Below, one piece after another: positions 23,334-35,094 of a stretch of DNA of 64,000 nt. Below the pieces are notes generated by a model that searched no databases, was not told the DNA's origin, and saw only the letters and a program-made list of their open reading frames with translations. The position numbers and the translations under genes are program-made. This DNA is from Straminergon stramineum. Taxonomy: Eukaryota; Streptophyta; Bryopsida; Hypnales; Calliergonaceae. The stretch spans positions 8,189,001-8,253,000 of the forward strand of contig OY987265.1 in the NCBI GenBank assembly GCA_963920665.1, in the 5' to 3' direction. Each line of letters begins with the position of its first letter. Position 1 is the first letter of the stretch.

Positions 23334-23525
23334 TCATGACAGACTAAAACGAGGGCCAGAGGGGAAATAGTTCACCACCAAGGGAGCCCTACGCTTGGAA
23401 GCGTTTCCATCACTAGAGCCTCGGAACCATTTCAGAGGATTTTTAGATGGCTTCCTCTTCTTGTGCAGCTCCTCGGGTGTGATTCCAACTTGAGTGCTCT
23501 TGCCATTGCTGCCATCAGAGGCCAT
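23334..23525 (-). CDS. Small basic protein (63 aa), unknown function
   Basis: A single-exon frame starting ATGGCC in a good plant context (GCTATGGCC on the minus strand). The peptide begins MASDGSNGKSTQVGITPEE, has a basic centre (HKKRKPSKNPLKWFRG) and ends NYFPSGPRFSLS. The lysine/arginine cluster could be a nuclear signal. It lies in a GC-richer island with about 600 bp of non-coding, possibly leader or promoter, sequence on its upstream side. I do not recognise the family. It may be a real short plant gene or one exon of a longer one. Confidence 0.5.
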   Translation of the reverse strand: MASDGSNGKSTQVGITPEELHKKRKPSKNPLKWFRGSSDGNASKRRAPLVVNYFPSGPRFSLS

Positions 23526-24250
23526 AGCTAAATTCTATTTTCTAAAGAGAGATGAGGTCTGCAACGAGTGAAAAAAACAAGCAGCTGCTCAACAAGTTAG
23601 CCTCAAGCAATGGCTTGCTTTTCGAACAGCAACCTATTCAACTTTCCTCGCAATCACAAAAGATACAGCTATTGTCAACACAAAGCCTCTTCCCCTACAG
23701 TCCAGAGCTAGCAAGATACACTACGAGAGGCTCCAGCAAAGTTGTAGCAATAGCTTGCTTTTAGAGTAGCTACGTACTCAGCTTCCTCACACTCACTGCA
23801 GATGTAGCTTACGTCAATACAACAAGGGCTCCTCCCGTTCGGTCCAGAGCAAAAAGCAAAGCAGAGAGTTGCTTGAAGAGCGAGGTTCAAGTGCAAAACT
23901 CCGGTTGAACGGCTTAGCAACAAGAGAACTACACATTCGAAGAGAGATGGCAAGGTGGGAACTTATAGAGTGGAGACTGAGTGCTCTTCAAGCTTCATGT
24001 GCAACGTACAGCCAACTCAACGTGGCACTTGTGGACGCCGCCTTGTCTGTTTCACGTTTTTTGTTGTACCCGATAACTTATGTGCTGATGCACTTTGTGT
24101 CCTTGCTGTGGAGATTATTCTATTCTATTTGCAAGGGTTCAACGTTCAGGAAGTTTTCGGAGCTGGCCCAGTAATTTGCCTCCGCTTGGTTTTTTCCTAG
24201 TTCACGGGTTGCATACTCTCCTTATCAAAAGCTCATGGTTCATTTCCTCT
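23526..24250 (-). other. Presumed promoter/leader of the minus-strand 63-aa gene
   Basis: Moderately GC-rich sequence with two loosely similar blocks around 23625-23760 and 23775-23890. They share AGCTTCC/AGCCTCTTCC, GTCCAGAGC and GCAAG motifs, which suggests a local tandem duplication. No supported coding exon on either strand. Confidence 0.35.
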
Positions 24251-27200
24251 AGTATCAAATTCTCACTGGCTACTTTTCTTCAAATTCAAATTTGCAAAGG
24301 CTACGATCCTACTCTTCAGGTCTGTTTTTTTTTTCTTTTTGGTGCCATATTGCACCGGAAAAGAATAATTTGGCTAAAAAATGGCAACAAACTATGAAGT
24401 TTTTCACTAAAAAACTTTGAATTTAAAAAAAATCTTGGATGAAATTGCTAAATTGTGGATGAAAACAAAATCATGAATTTGCAGTATGTGCTAATGTGAT
24501 ATTTTCTATCCAATATGTGGATGAATGTTGAAATTTGGACTACCACTTCAATATTTTATATTTCCACTTTGGTACTTCATATATAAAAAATGAAAAAAAA
24601 GCCCTACTCCTCTTTCAAAGATGTCAATTTTGAAACTAAACTCCAAATTTCATTACATAAAGTAAATACAGACAATGGAATAGGGACTAGCCACCACCGC
24701 CAACTCTAAAGCAATATCCACCTTGTCCAACACTATACCCTCCTTGAGCAACCTAGGTATTAGCTTTCGATTCAAAAATGGCAAGTGGCTAAAATCTGAC
24801 AATTTTATGAAAGCAATGGCTACATATCTACCTTTTGTTTTTACACACTGGTTAGTTGTCCATCCTATCAATTTTTTCTTTTTCTTTTGAATCCTCTATT
24901 CTCACACTTCAATTATTTTTCCAAAGGCACTAGCTAATAATGAATTAACCACCGGTTGTCCCCAAACATTGCTACAATTATTCCCTTCCTCTGCAAATGG
25001 GGGATGGCTATCTTAGGGAATTTGTCATTGCAAGCTAATAATAGCTTACCTCTTGATCCAAAAGTCCTTGGTAGAAAGGGGAATGTAGATTTGAAATTTT
25101 TAGGGCTTAGGTTAATTATGACATGAGAAGAATCTAGACTTGAGATTTTTCTATTTGCAAATTTTTTCTATTTTCTCAATCTGTGCTTGAACTAATTGAG
25201 GCCTTGTACAAAAATCATGAGGCACCAAGTTGTCTATTTGTCATGCTAATTATTTTTCTAAAGAAAAGATTAAAAAATCACTTTTTCAATATATTGGGAT
25301 GTATTTCCTCCCCATACAATATCTCCCATATGAAGCTCTTGAAGACATTCCTAAACAGACGCTAGGACTCTTAGAAATTATTTGCCCACAAGAATAAGAA
25401 GAGTAGCATAAGTTTTATATCCACATGAATAAAGAGTTGGATGGAGGTAGTTTTACTATCCACTGAAAAGATGCAAACTCACCATTTTTGAAAAATTTAA
25501 CCACACACACACATTGAAAAAAATGAGAGCCATGAAATATTTTAAAGAAAAGCCCTCCCCCCCTTCTGATCTCCCATTGATCTTGGAAAATAAGAAATAT
25601 AGATTTGGATACAAATACATGTCTGAGATGAGGATATGGATAAGGAAAATAGATATGGACAAGAGTATATACGAAATACGTATATTCATATATCCCATAT
25701 TGTTTGTAACTACCCTGCTTGCTCTGAATCACAAATAGGAAGAGTGGGTAGTGGAAGAATAAAAAAAATTAATCACAAATAGGAGGAGGGAGTAGTGGGA
25801 GAATAAAAAAATGTAATCACAAATAGGGGGGTAATAAATATTTTAAGAAAAAATGAAATGGAGGTCTTTTTTTTCTTAGAACACATGGACAATTTCTATG
25901 GGGTCTTTTGAGTGAATGGAGGGTGCATTAAGTGAAATGCACCTCATCCTCACTATCCACTCAAAAGACATGACACAATTCTACAATCTATAACAAATGG
26001 ACATAGCTAGGGAGTTTGACCCTTAGTGCTTCTATTTTGGTATAAGGTATGTACACCAATAATTGTCACTTATTGCAATTTGGCAAAAATTGATTAAAAT
26101 TTGGATGAAGGATTAATGTGGGTTATTTACCAATTAATAGAGAATGAATAGGAAATTGAAAGTAGACAACTTCAGCTTGGAAAGGAGACATATTCACTTT
26201 TAAATTTCATCTTTGAAGAACACCAATAATTGACAATAGAATCACCCATAAATCAAATACACAAACATTCTAGAAAGAATGTACTCAATGACTTCTCCCA
26301 ACGTTTTCCTTTATGGACAACTTACCGGCTACACCTTCTTTTCCCATTCATGCTCATAATTTGAGTGTTGATATATAGTTAAGAGTCAATAATAGGTGCT
26401 CTTACTTTAGGCCTTGATACAAACTAGTAAAAATGCCACCACTTTTAGCACCATCATTTACAATGCACAATGGTCTTCCTCAATAGGACTTGTGCAATTT
26501 CTACGAGGTATATTACATGTCTTCTCACTACTCATTTTGTACTCTATTGGTAGTTGATTACATTGTAAAAGTTATTAAGTTCTAGAATTACAACACAATG
26601 GAATCTTTTATGAGTGACTAGGGAAAAACTCATAACGTCATTTCAAAGTTACATAAAATATCAATACTTAAAAAATATATGCCATACAACTTTGAAAAAA
26701 TATAACAACACTCAAAGTTACAACACTCAAAGTTGCACAATGTATATTTTTCTTAGATTCACTACATTAATTTGAAAGTTGCCCAAAATTTCTTTTAAAT
26801 CTACTATGCATTTGTACTAGGCCCACACTATTGAAATTTTTTTCTATAGTGTGTGTAAAGAGTTGAATCTAAGGTAGGATCAATAGAGAATATGCCCCAA
26901 ATGATACCCTAATAGATTTAGAGAATAAATAGATATTCTTTATAGAATGCTCAGTACTAAGACTTTAAAATTAGGGCTTAAGTTTGAAGAATTTATCAAT
27001 TGTACTTTGAGGTTTTATGGCTTTTGTATACAACATTCAAACACCATTTATGGACTTAATAAAATCTCAACCACAAGTTGCATATGTAAGACAAAAAATT
27101 AGAACTCATTTGCAAAAAACTATGATGGCATTAGCCTACCTATTTCAAGTTGAAACTAGTCAAGTGTACAAAAGCAACTTAGCCCTTGATCATTAGTAAG

Positions 27201-27540
27201 TTTGATTAACTTTGTTTGAAGATGGTTGATTTCAAAATGACAAAATAATAAAGGTTTCCTTATTCATTGGATTCTCTCATCATTCTTACAACAAGAACTT
27301 CAACCATGCTTTTGTCTTTCACATAAATTTTTGAACTTTCTAGTTTCAATACAATTTTCAAAGGTTGTGGCGATTGGAGAACCAAGAGTTACCTTGTGGG
27401 TATTCATTGACCATTGGCATAAGATGAAGTGGCTTTCATTTGCATAATATGAAGCAATTATTCACACAAAATTAATAAAACAATTGATTATTTATTTCAA
27501 GTCTTGATTTAAAAAAATTTGAAGTGGTGTTCAATGCCAA
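24251..27540. other. AT-rich intergenic DNA with local simple repeats
   Basis: No splice-consistent gene. A ~50-bp imperfect tandem repeat (AATCACAAATAGG...AGTGG-AGAATAAAAAAA) occurs about 2.4 times at 25729-25830, and a short ACACTCAAAGTT duplication lies near 26709. Everything else looks like decayed repeat DNA. Confidence 0.5.
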
Positions 27541-27544
27541 TTAA

Positions 27545-27557
27545 TCCATAAAGGACC
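27545..27557 (+). mobile_element. Solo piggyBac-like left terminus
   Basis: TTAA (27541-27544) is followed by TCCATAAAGGACC, which matches the CCCCTAAAGGACC terminus of other elements at all but two bases. No confident right end is paired with it. The better-preserved element at 28162 lies 600 bp downstream and may be nested in it. Confidence 0.4.
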
Positions 27558-28161
27558 GTATGTTCAAATTTTGAACAACAAATGATGCAAATGCATCCCA
27601 AGAATACAAAATTCTATTTTTTATATGTTCTACAAATGAGTCTAGGGTTGATAGATGCATAGATCTCTATTCAACACTTTGAAAGTTTAAAGATAATTCA
27701 TACAAAGTCCCAAAAATATGAATAAAATAATCTAGGATTTACTTTCAATTGCCAATAATACTCAATGAAAAATAAGTGACAACTTAATAATAGGAGGCAT
27801 GCTCAATTTCTTATTCAAAAGCTTCTAGATGTTGCCTTTACTATTCAAAACATCTATGTAAAACATACTTTGTTCCACATAATAACTTGAAGCATCTCTA
27901 AGCCTACAAGAAAATTTCTTCAATCCTGGAAAGGTACAACATTTGTTTACAAGTGAATCAATTGTACCCCCCTTTGATGCAATTCACTATACAACTTCCA
28001 ACCAATCATAAATTTCCTGCTTTTCAAAAGCAAGAAAGTGTCTCTATCTTTTATCATGATGACTTGTTGATTGTAAAAGAAAATTCATGTTTAGAGTCTT
28101 TGAAAAGATTTGATAACAATTGGGGTCAATTTGTGGCAATTTGTACTATAATTATATTTAA

Positions 28162-29106
28162 CTCCTAAAGGCCATTTATTTGTTGAACAAACAATTGAAA
28201 ATCTAGGTAGATTCCTAAGAATTCAATTCTAGTCAAATGTTCACGAAATTTTCATACAAGGTGTGAATATGTCCCCCCCCCCCCCCCCTTTAGTAGAATT
28301 TTCTTTTTTGCAATTAGGTGCCCAAATCAAAAGTTTATGTTGACATAAACTTCTTTAGTGGTGTGGACAATTCAGCATCGTTTACAGAATCCCTCACCAA
28401 CTTTTGAAATTTGGAATGTACATAACAAATAAAATATGGCATATGTACAATTGTCAAAAAAAATATAAATTTTAATTCTCAAATCACATTTTAAGAGGAG
28501 TCAAACTTTGTTAGCTACATTGGGGTGGTTTCAAGAAAAAACATTTTCTTCTAACTTCAAGCCCTATCATGTTGCAATTTGTGAAGTCAAAGTTCTTCAA
28601 AAAATTCCCAAATATTACAAATGTTTGTTTCCAACTTTTCACCATGTGGATTTGAAACAAAAATTCCTCATTGTACAAGAAATCATCAAAAAATGAGTAG
28701 TATATTGCCAATTCATGTAACCTCCTTGTATTGTAAGGTGATTTAGAGTAAACGAGACTTTATATTTGCTTTAGAAATTTTTTATGATTGAACCTAACAT
28801 CATATACTTATTAATGGTAAAAAACCATAATCATTTTTGTGTAGATAAAAAATTTTATTCCAAGAGGACTCAAAGTCAATTGACTCTCTTTTGTAAGAAT
28901 GAAAAAAAAATCTCACTTTAAACGTTGTAATCTTTCAATCCATACAGTCAAATGGTCTGAAATTTTTTCTACCCATTGCCTTTCTTATTTAATACACTTT
29001 TGTATGGTTGGAATTAAAAGAATATTAATTTTTATTTTAGACAATGTATAAAAAATTGGCAGTTTTAAACTTTTCCTCTTCCAAAACACCCTCTAGTCTT
29101 TAGGGG
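28162..29106 (+). mobile_element. piggyBac-like element, about 945 bp, decayed
   Basis: The left end TTAA-CTCCTAAAGGCC and right end GTCTTTAGGGG-TAAA are degenerate versions of the 9289-9866 termini. The body shares segments with that element: a TTTTGAAATTTGG block near 28402 and a core AATCTTTCAATCC...CAGTCAAATGG near 28930-28956. It includes a 16-bp C-run at 28273-28288. No transposase frame is visible. Confidence 0.6.
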
Positions 29107-30156
29107 TAAAGATTAAGTGGGTCAAGAAATAAGCCTCTACAGTGTATAGCCATTGGGTTAATCTTTCTTTTCTCCTGTTTATTGTTATTAACACTTAGAT
29201 TGCGTTTTTCTTTTCAATTTGACTTGCAATTTAAAGAGTGTAAATCTATTTTTAAAATGAATGAAAATGAAAAATGAAAAAGAATGTTGTTTTGACTAAT
29301 CGTTAGCCCAAGTCCTATCAAAAATACTTATTTGGAGGTGCAAAGAAAATTTGAAGGTGGATTTAGGGGGTGCCACTGTGGATGCACTCAATGCAGCTAT
29401 GTGGAGCATATACTATCCAAAATAGTGAAGTTTTATAGACTTGCTAATCCCTATGGACAATAATGATTCTTGCAGATCCTAACATACAAGAAAAGAATGC
29501 CTTGGTGGATTCAAGCCTTAATCTTTAAATGCTTAATTAAGATATCAAAAGTTTCCACACATTCACTTCTATATTTGAAAGAATAGATTCATTAGAAGGG
29601 ATTTTAGCCCTCTAAAAATCTAGGAGTTCTTAGAGTTCTTAAGCAATGGGGAATGTCCCGCAATAGTGATCTGATGTGGTGGTGACATTTCCATGTCAAA
29701 TAATAATATTTTCTTATTTTCATTCTTTTTTCTTTTTTCTTTTTATATTTTAAAATCGCATTTTTCATTATTTTTTATTCTAAATAGTAGAGTTTGATTC
29801 CCAGCACATAGAATGAGCTTGAAATAGTCTTTCTATGCCCTCAAATCTCCCCAAATGATTTAATCCAAATCTTCAAATTTTTCATAGAAGAAATTTTTCT
29901 ATAAGATTCAAGTATTAATGTAGGTGAATGAGAAGTAATTTGGACAGAACTTAGCTCTAAAGTACTCTATTCATCATTCAAACTACAACTGACTTTGAAG
30001 TGTACACTTTCCATTCAAAATTCAATACACCAAAATGGTTATTTCACATGGGTGAATAATTGGTTAGAATGAAAATTAGTGTGAACAATCTAACAATACC
30101 ACCACTACAACCATTGTTGAATAGTATGTTCTAATGATAAATAGTTTAGACCATAC
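29107..30156. other. AT-rich intergenic DNA, no gene recognised
   Basis: There is no supported exon. A stretch near 29590-29700 loosely resembles 1868-2130, pointing to an old dispersed repeat. Confidence 0.45.
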
Positions 30157-30158
30157 TA

Positions 30159-30390
30159 CACTAAATAGTGAAATTAGGTTGCCTTAACTCAAGAAAGTTA
30201 TTTTACAAGTCATCAAAGTCAACAAATTCTTCAACAGATATTTCCATTTGTACACTTGGAGGTTCATGAGTCCCAATTACAACAATACTTAATTCAAAAG
30301 TCGAACACTCTTGTAGAAAAACAGTAAATATTTATATAGTGTCAAATGTCGAGAAATTAGTGTGGGGCAACCTAATTTCACTATTTAGTG
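30159..30390. mobile_element. TA-flanked MITE, family B copy 1 (232 bp)
   Basis: A perfect 25-bp terminal inverted repeat: CACTAAATAGTGAAATTAGG plus TTGCC at the left, and its exact reverse complement at the right. TA borders both ends (30157-30158 and 30391-30392). A second copy, B2, sits inside family A copy 2, where comparison with copy A1 confirms TA as the target. The body matches B2 (CAAGAAAGTTA, ACAAGTCATCAAAGTCAACA). Tc1/mariner-type by its target site; non-coding. Confidence 0.85.
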
Positions 30391-30876
30391 TACTAGATAA
30401 GTGTCCAAATTCCAGATGCTCTCACAGGTAAGTCCGAGGTAAGTTATGCACCGTGTCGGAGATGCTGGCCACTTTACAACTGCCTGTGTGTCAATGGAAA
30501 CGTGTAGCGCATAATAAATTACTAATACGTCGAGACTCGAGAACATTGAAATTCCTGCACAAACCAAGCATCGTGGAAGGCCACTTACCTGCGCATCTTT
30601 GACCAAGGTTTGAGATTCGTACACATTCAACCGTGTTGCCCAAGGCAGTACTAATCATATTTTCAAGCCAACAAAATAAAAAATTCTCACCACTCTCCAT
30701 TGCGAAAAACTCAGAAATGGATCAACATGTGACCAGTGAGAGTCCTCAAAAAAATGATTTTATAAATTTTGGGGCTTTTTAAAAAAATTGTAAAGCAGCT
30801 TTTGCAAGACTTGAGCAACAAGTCTGCAAACCAGCTTTCAGGAACTGCTAGGCTGCAGACATTGATACACCGGTAT

Positions 30877-30888
30877 ACATATATGTAT
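30877..30888 (+). promoter_or_regulatory. TATA-box-like motif before the 66-aa gene
   Basis: ACATATATGTAT lies about 220 bp before the ATG at 31106. It is followed by a CT-rich leader (CCGCCCTCTC, CATCGTCTCTCGCTTC) typical of plant core promoters. Position and composition are the only evidence. Confidence 0.45.
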
Positions 30889-31105
30889 TTTCCGCCCTCT
30901 CTATACTTCAATCTCACACATCATTCTTAGCTTCATCAACATCGTCTCTCGCTTCAATTCGAATTCTTTTCTGCCTTCAATTCATTTCTTCATATTCTAG
31001 TCTGTCCGAGTGCTAGGTCGATCAATTCGTAGCATTTCTTTCAACCGCAATACCAAAAATTCTGGTTTCTCGTTTTTGAAGACAATTCTACTTGATAATT
31101 TCAAT

Positions 31106-31306
31106 ATGGCAGCGTTGAAGAGTACAGTAGTGTCCGTGTTCCGGTGGCTGTTTGGCATTAAGGCAGCTGATGCTTATGATCCACTTCCTGCGACGAAAGA
31201 GAGTTTTCGTAACTCAGCTGCAGCTGAGCCTGCAGCTGAGATTGCCAGGGAGACGCCTGCTGTGGTCAAATTCGACACGGGTTCATACATGTTGTCTCGG
31301 ATTTGA
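31106..31306 (+). CDS. Small protein or first exon (66 aa), unknown
   Basis: ATGGCAGCG start with an in-frame TGA at 31304. The peptide begins MAALKSTVVSVFRWLFGIK, an amphipathic or hydrophobic helix, followed by an Ala/Glu-rich segment (SAAAEPAAEIARETPAV). A TATA-like motif and a pyrimidine-rich leader lie upstream, supporting transcription. I do not recognise a family. It could be a short protein, or a first exon whose donor precedes the stop. The striking hairpin at 31367-31436 lies just downstream, possibly in the 3' UTR. Confidence 0.4.
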   Translation: MAALKSTVVSVFRWLFGIKAADAYDPLPATKESFRNSAAAEPAAEIARETPAVVKFDTGSYMLSRI

Positions 31307-31366
31307 GGTACCGGCTGAGTTGAGAATCAACATTGTGGAGTCACCAAGATCGAAACCGGTATATAT

Positions 31367-31436
31367 GACTCAGGCCAGTGAGTCCATTCATCACTGGCCT
31401 GAGTATTTTTGATGAATGGACTCACTGGCCTGAGTC
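31367..31436. repeat. Perfect 26-bp inverted repeat (hairpin)
   Basis: The arms start GACTCAGGCCAGTGAG (31367-31392) and are matched exactly by 31411-31436. They are separated by an 18-nt spacer that itself contains a further copy of ACTGGCCTGAGT, so two alternative foldings are possible. It begins 60 bp after the stop of the 66-aa frame. The length resembles a compact miRNA-like precursor or a very short foldback insert. Confidence 0.9.
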
Positions 31437-31912
31437 AAGTTAGCCTTCTCTTGCTAGCTATGACAGAAATCAAGCAAGAACGATATATCAATCAACTGAA
31501 GACATGACTATCTTCTGTCACTTTCTTTGCCCATGGTGCAGGGCGTTTGGAAGTAGTCATAACCAATTCATCATTCACTCTTTGAGAGAGTAGCACATCT
31601 CCAAGATTTGACTATCTTGATCAAGTTCGCAGGAGAGGGTGGTTATGTTCAATGACCAATTCGCTGCTCCGCGGTTATCTTCTACATTTCCACGAGTGAT
31701 TTTGATGCCGGAGCTTCTTAAATTCAAGAGGCTCATTGTCAAGTAAGCTGACTAAATCAGCAAGTTAGATACGAGATTTTGCTGGACATGGGAATTTGGG
31801 TACTTTATTCACCAATCATGCATGTATGACGAAGGAAAGAGTAAGGAGAGTTGAGAATGATAGTTATGTATGATGCTTCTAAGTTTCTTGTAGGGGAGTA
31901 GGTACGCATTAG
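31437..31912. other. Intergenic DNA, nothing recognised
   Basis: Mixed-composition sequence between the hairpin and the inverted-repeat element that starts near 31913; no supported feature. Confidence 0.4.
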
Positions 31913-32296
31913 AGAAAGTTTGGACTCTCCGGAGGGTTGCTAGGGTTTGACAAACCAATCTATTTCTAGAGCCTATTGAAGCTACTTAGGAGAGGGAATT
32001 TTCTAACAAAACAAAGATTCACCTTGTGTAAATATCGGGAGTTCCAAAAGTATATTTCAATTTTCTATTCCACAATTGTCAGAGGGAGGTGCTTCGGGGG
32101 TGCTTTCAAATATCAAAACAACACTTGTCACAACCCTAACTAATAGTACTTGACAGTGAATGCTCTAACATTTGAAAGTGATGAAGTACAGAAATAGGGG
32201 AAAAGTTCCTCAAACAAAATAAATGTAATACAATGAGGGTCCCTATCGGCACTTCCTGGCATCCCTCCGGAGAGTCCAAACTTTCTCTAATGGTCT
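31913..32296. mobile_element. Inverted-repeat element, about 380 bp, ~38-bp termini
   Basis: Left terminus TTAGAGAAAGTTTGGACTCT continuing CCGGAGGG (31919-31946) is repeated inverted at 32265-32291. Similarity extends inward (GTTGCTAGG versus GATGCCAGG). The exact boundary is ambiguous: TA fits as the target duplication if the element starts GAGAAAG. A 3-bp target is less consistent. No coding frame, so it is a MITE of unresolved superfamily. Confidence 0.75.
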
Positions 32297-32578
32297 GCAG
32301 TTTGATGAAGTCGTGGTGAGGAAGAGCTAAGAATTAAAGCATGCCAAATGGAGAATGTGCACATAGTACATCGATTGATCGAATTGTGTGTAGCTATCAT
32401 CATGACAAGCTTAAGAAGCATGGATTGCAGTGTAGCTCGTGTCGTAATTTAGCTAGTACCTGTCCACTTGAATTGGAGGATCGGGTACATTTGTAATTCA
32501 AATTCAAAGTGAAAAGTTCCATGCATATCCTTACTGTTGCAAACTCTATTCTCTGATTTGTTTGCTGCGAGCACTACA

Positions 32579-32792
32579 TGCCGAGGCAAATGTTTTTCGT
32601 CCAATGAATGACAAGAAATTCTCCTGTATAGGACAGAAGTGCAACTATTCATCCTCGGAATTAGGGGTGAAAAGGGAAGATCTTCAACAGTAGTTTGACT
32701 CCCAATGATTATTTTTTATTTTTGTAAAGTAGATGATGTCACACGGTTCCAAAATGCCTGATTTGCACGGGCACCAGCCCGGCGTTCAAGGG
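32579..32792 (+). mobile_element. piggyBac-like MITE, short subfamily copy 2
   Basis: The right end is intact: ACCAGCCCGGCGTTCAAGGG followed by TTAA (32793-32796). The body matches copies at 16666 (reversed) and 43582. Shared blocks are AATGACAAGAAATTCTC, GCAACTATTCATCCTCGG, TTTGACTCCCAA and GATGATGTCACACGGTTCC. The left terminus and its TTAA have decayed to ATGCCGAGGCA. Confidence 0.72.
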
Positions 32793-32796
32793 TTAA

Positions 32797-35080
32797 CTCT
32801 GACCATCGAGGTGGTTATCTTTTGTCCGGACTGTGGAATACAGACAGACTTGAAATACCGACTGTCCAACGATTCTGTATCCTTCATGATATTCTGTACA
32901 TGATGTGAAGTTTCAGGAGAAGTTTCTCTATCGACACGAAATACTAATTAAGTCGACCAGGATAAATAAGTTTCAAATGTTAGTGGAGCCAGTCAGTCAG
33001 TCAGTCAATTTGAGTAATCACATCTACAGTTTACATAGCCACCTCCTCGTTTTCAGGGGAGATGCGGCAATATTAGATTTGCTTTGTTCTAACCGAAATT
33101 GAACAAGACACTATGAGCCCATTCTCAGATTGAACAAGAAATTATGAGCCTTGAAACCACTCTGCTACTCAACTTCAATAGATTTCCACAAAGTCAGGTT
33201 TAACTTGGAATTTGAACTTGAAGATACTAGCACCATTAGATTAATTTTATGACTTAAATCTTTTTCCTGAAATTGATTTTATTTAAAAGTGAAGTCTAAA
33301 ATTGACAATAGACAGTTCATAAAAGAGGGGACCAACAACCGAAAAATGGTGGCTTGGGCCTTTTTAGGGGATGTCTACCTGGATGTTTACAAAGTATTTG
33401 AGAAAAGTAACAAATTATCATTTTGTTAATTCAGTAAGATAATTGAAATGTATATCCCAAAGTACCAAAAATCTTGTTTTTTTCAAATCATCTCATTGTT
33501 TGTAGATCTTCAAGACTTTCTTTTGCAAAAATTATGTAGTTAAAGAGATATATGTGTGTTTCATCCGTAAAAAACAATTTCTTGTTCAAAAATTGATCCT
33601 TCAAAATTAATGTCAACAAATAAGTAAGATAAAAAAATCTTTAAAAACCATCATAAGCAAAATTTAAAATTTTGGATTTAAGAAAAATTCCAATGAAAAT
33701 TATCCTAAAAAGAATTCTACAATTACACTTTGTAGGTATTTTTAATTTTTAATTAAAATTGTATTGAGGTGATTGCAAGAAATTTTTGTCCTATTTCTGT
33801 CCCCTTGCCCTTAGATAGGTGTTTTTTTGCTCATAACTTTTGCATCATTTGTCCGTTTGGTGTAAAATTTGAAACGAAGGTACATGTAGTAATTTCAGAC
33901 CTTGAGTAATTTTTTCAAATTAATTAAAATTAATTTACTATTTTTAAACTTCCCCCTATTGGATGTCTACCTTGGCCATTTTGGAGGGTTTTAGTCCTAT
34001 TCTTAACCCAACAATGTGAATTCAAAACCATAAATTGGACATGTTGGAGTTCTACTAATATTACAAGTACTCATGATGAGTTTCTATGAAAATAACATGT
34101 CGGTTGCACACATGGGGGCAAAGTGACCTTCCTTTGTGTGAAGGCTACAAAGAGGGAAAAAATTTCCTACAAGAATTTTTTGGTGCAATGCAAGCGTAAT
34201 CTTCTCTAGCAAAATGGCTTTTTCTCTGAAATATTTTTGAATTACTAAAAATGAAAAGGTACACAAACCCCTATTTTATTATTTTCTACTCCCAATGGCT
34301 TTTGTAGTACCCCGAAGTAGTCTATAGTATTGTATAATACTAAACCAATGGTTTAGATATGTAGGCACCTCGAATCCATGGTTTATATCTGCAAGTGCAT
34401 GCTTGTACATAGTATTCATAATTTTGCATAGTATTGGCAGTCCTATGGTCCAAATTTTCATTTTTGATTGAAAAACGTGAAGTGTTTCTTGCAATCACCT
34501 ATTGATAAATATTGGTTATTGTAATAGTAGATTCAACTATATAGATGTCATTTATGGGGAATATTTTAGGACTTATAGAGAAACTATCAAAAAATTATTT
34601 TTCTAAGTAGCAATTTATAATACATTTTTATAATTTGAAATTTAAACTACCTGTAGTATTTAAGAAATTGATAGATTGACACTTACTAGAGATCAACACA
34701 AAATTGTTTTAAAGTGCATCCTATGATGCAAAGACCAAAATAATGACCACGTATAAAGATGATTACAATAGAAAAAGATAAAAATATAGTGATGTATTAT
34801 TATCACTTTTGTAATTACAAATGAAACAAAATCAAATCAAAACTTTGTATAAATAATTGAAGTGAAAAATTCAAATAAATTTTAAAAAAATACTTGATCT
34901 TGTTAAAAAAAAAAAAAAAAAAAATCTCATAAAAGACACAAATTTGTAAAAAAATTTGTTTAATGAAAAAAAAACTTTGCAAACAAGCTTTGCTTCAATA
35001 GAAGCTACCTTGAGGAAATTTAGATAGCTACCTTAATTGAAAAGCAAGCTAGTGTTAAACTCTCACTATCTAGCAATTTT
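32797..35080. other. AT-rich intergenic DNA with repeat remnants
   Basis: No gene is supported. A CAGTCAGTCAGTCAGTC run lies at about 32991-33007 and a 21-bp A-run near 34903-34923. A zone near 34606-34670 (AATTTATAATACATTTTTAT, TTTAAACTACC) resembles the right part of the TTAA element at 49125-50184, suggesting a further decayed relative. Confidence 0.45.
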
Positions 35081-35094
35081 TTATTACTCAAATT

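Noticed and set aside
27953..28168. A peptide with FYHDDLLIVKE, resembling the YVDD motif of Copia reverse transcriptase
   Set aside because: Only this short stretch matches; no flanking reverse transcriptase, integrase or LTR structure is present, and the neighbouring sequence belongs to TTAA-type repeats. It is too weak to call a retrotransposon remnant.
28273..28288. C16 run as a G-quadruplex or structural element
   Set aside because: A single homopolymer inside a decayed transposon; length is unreliable in sequencing and no further structure is present.
30157..30392. Family B interpreted as a CACTA-superfamily element because it starts CACTA
   Set aside because: The duplicated target is TA, shown by the empty site in copy A1; CACTA elements duplicate 3 bp.
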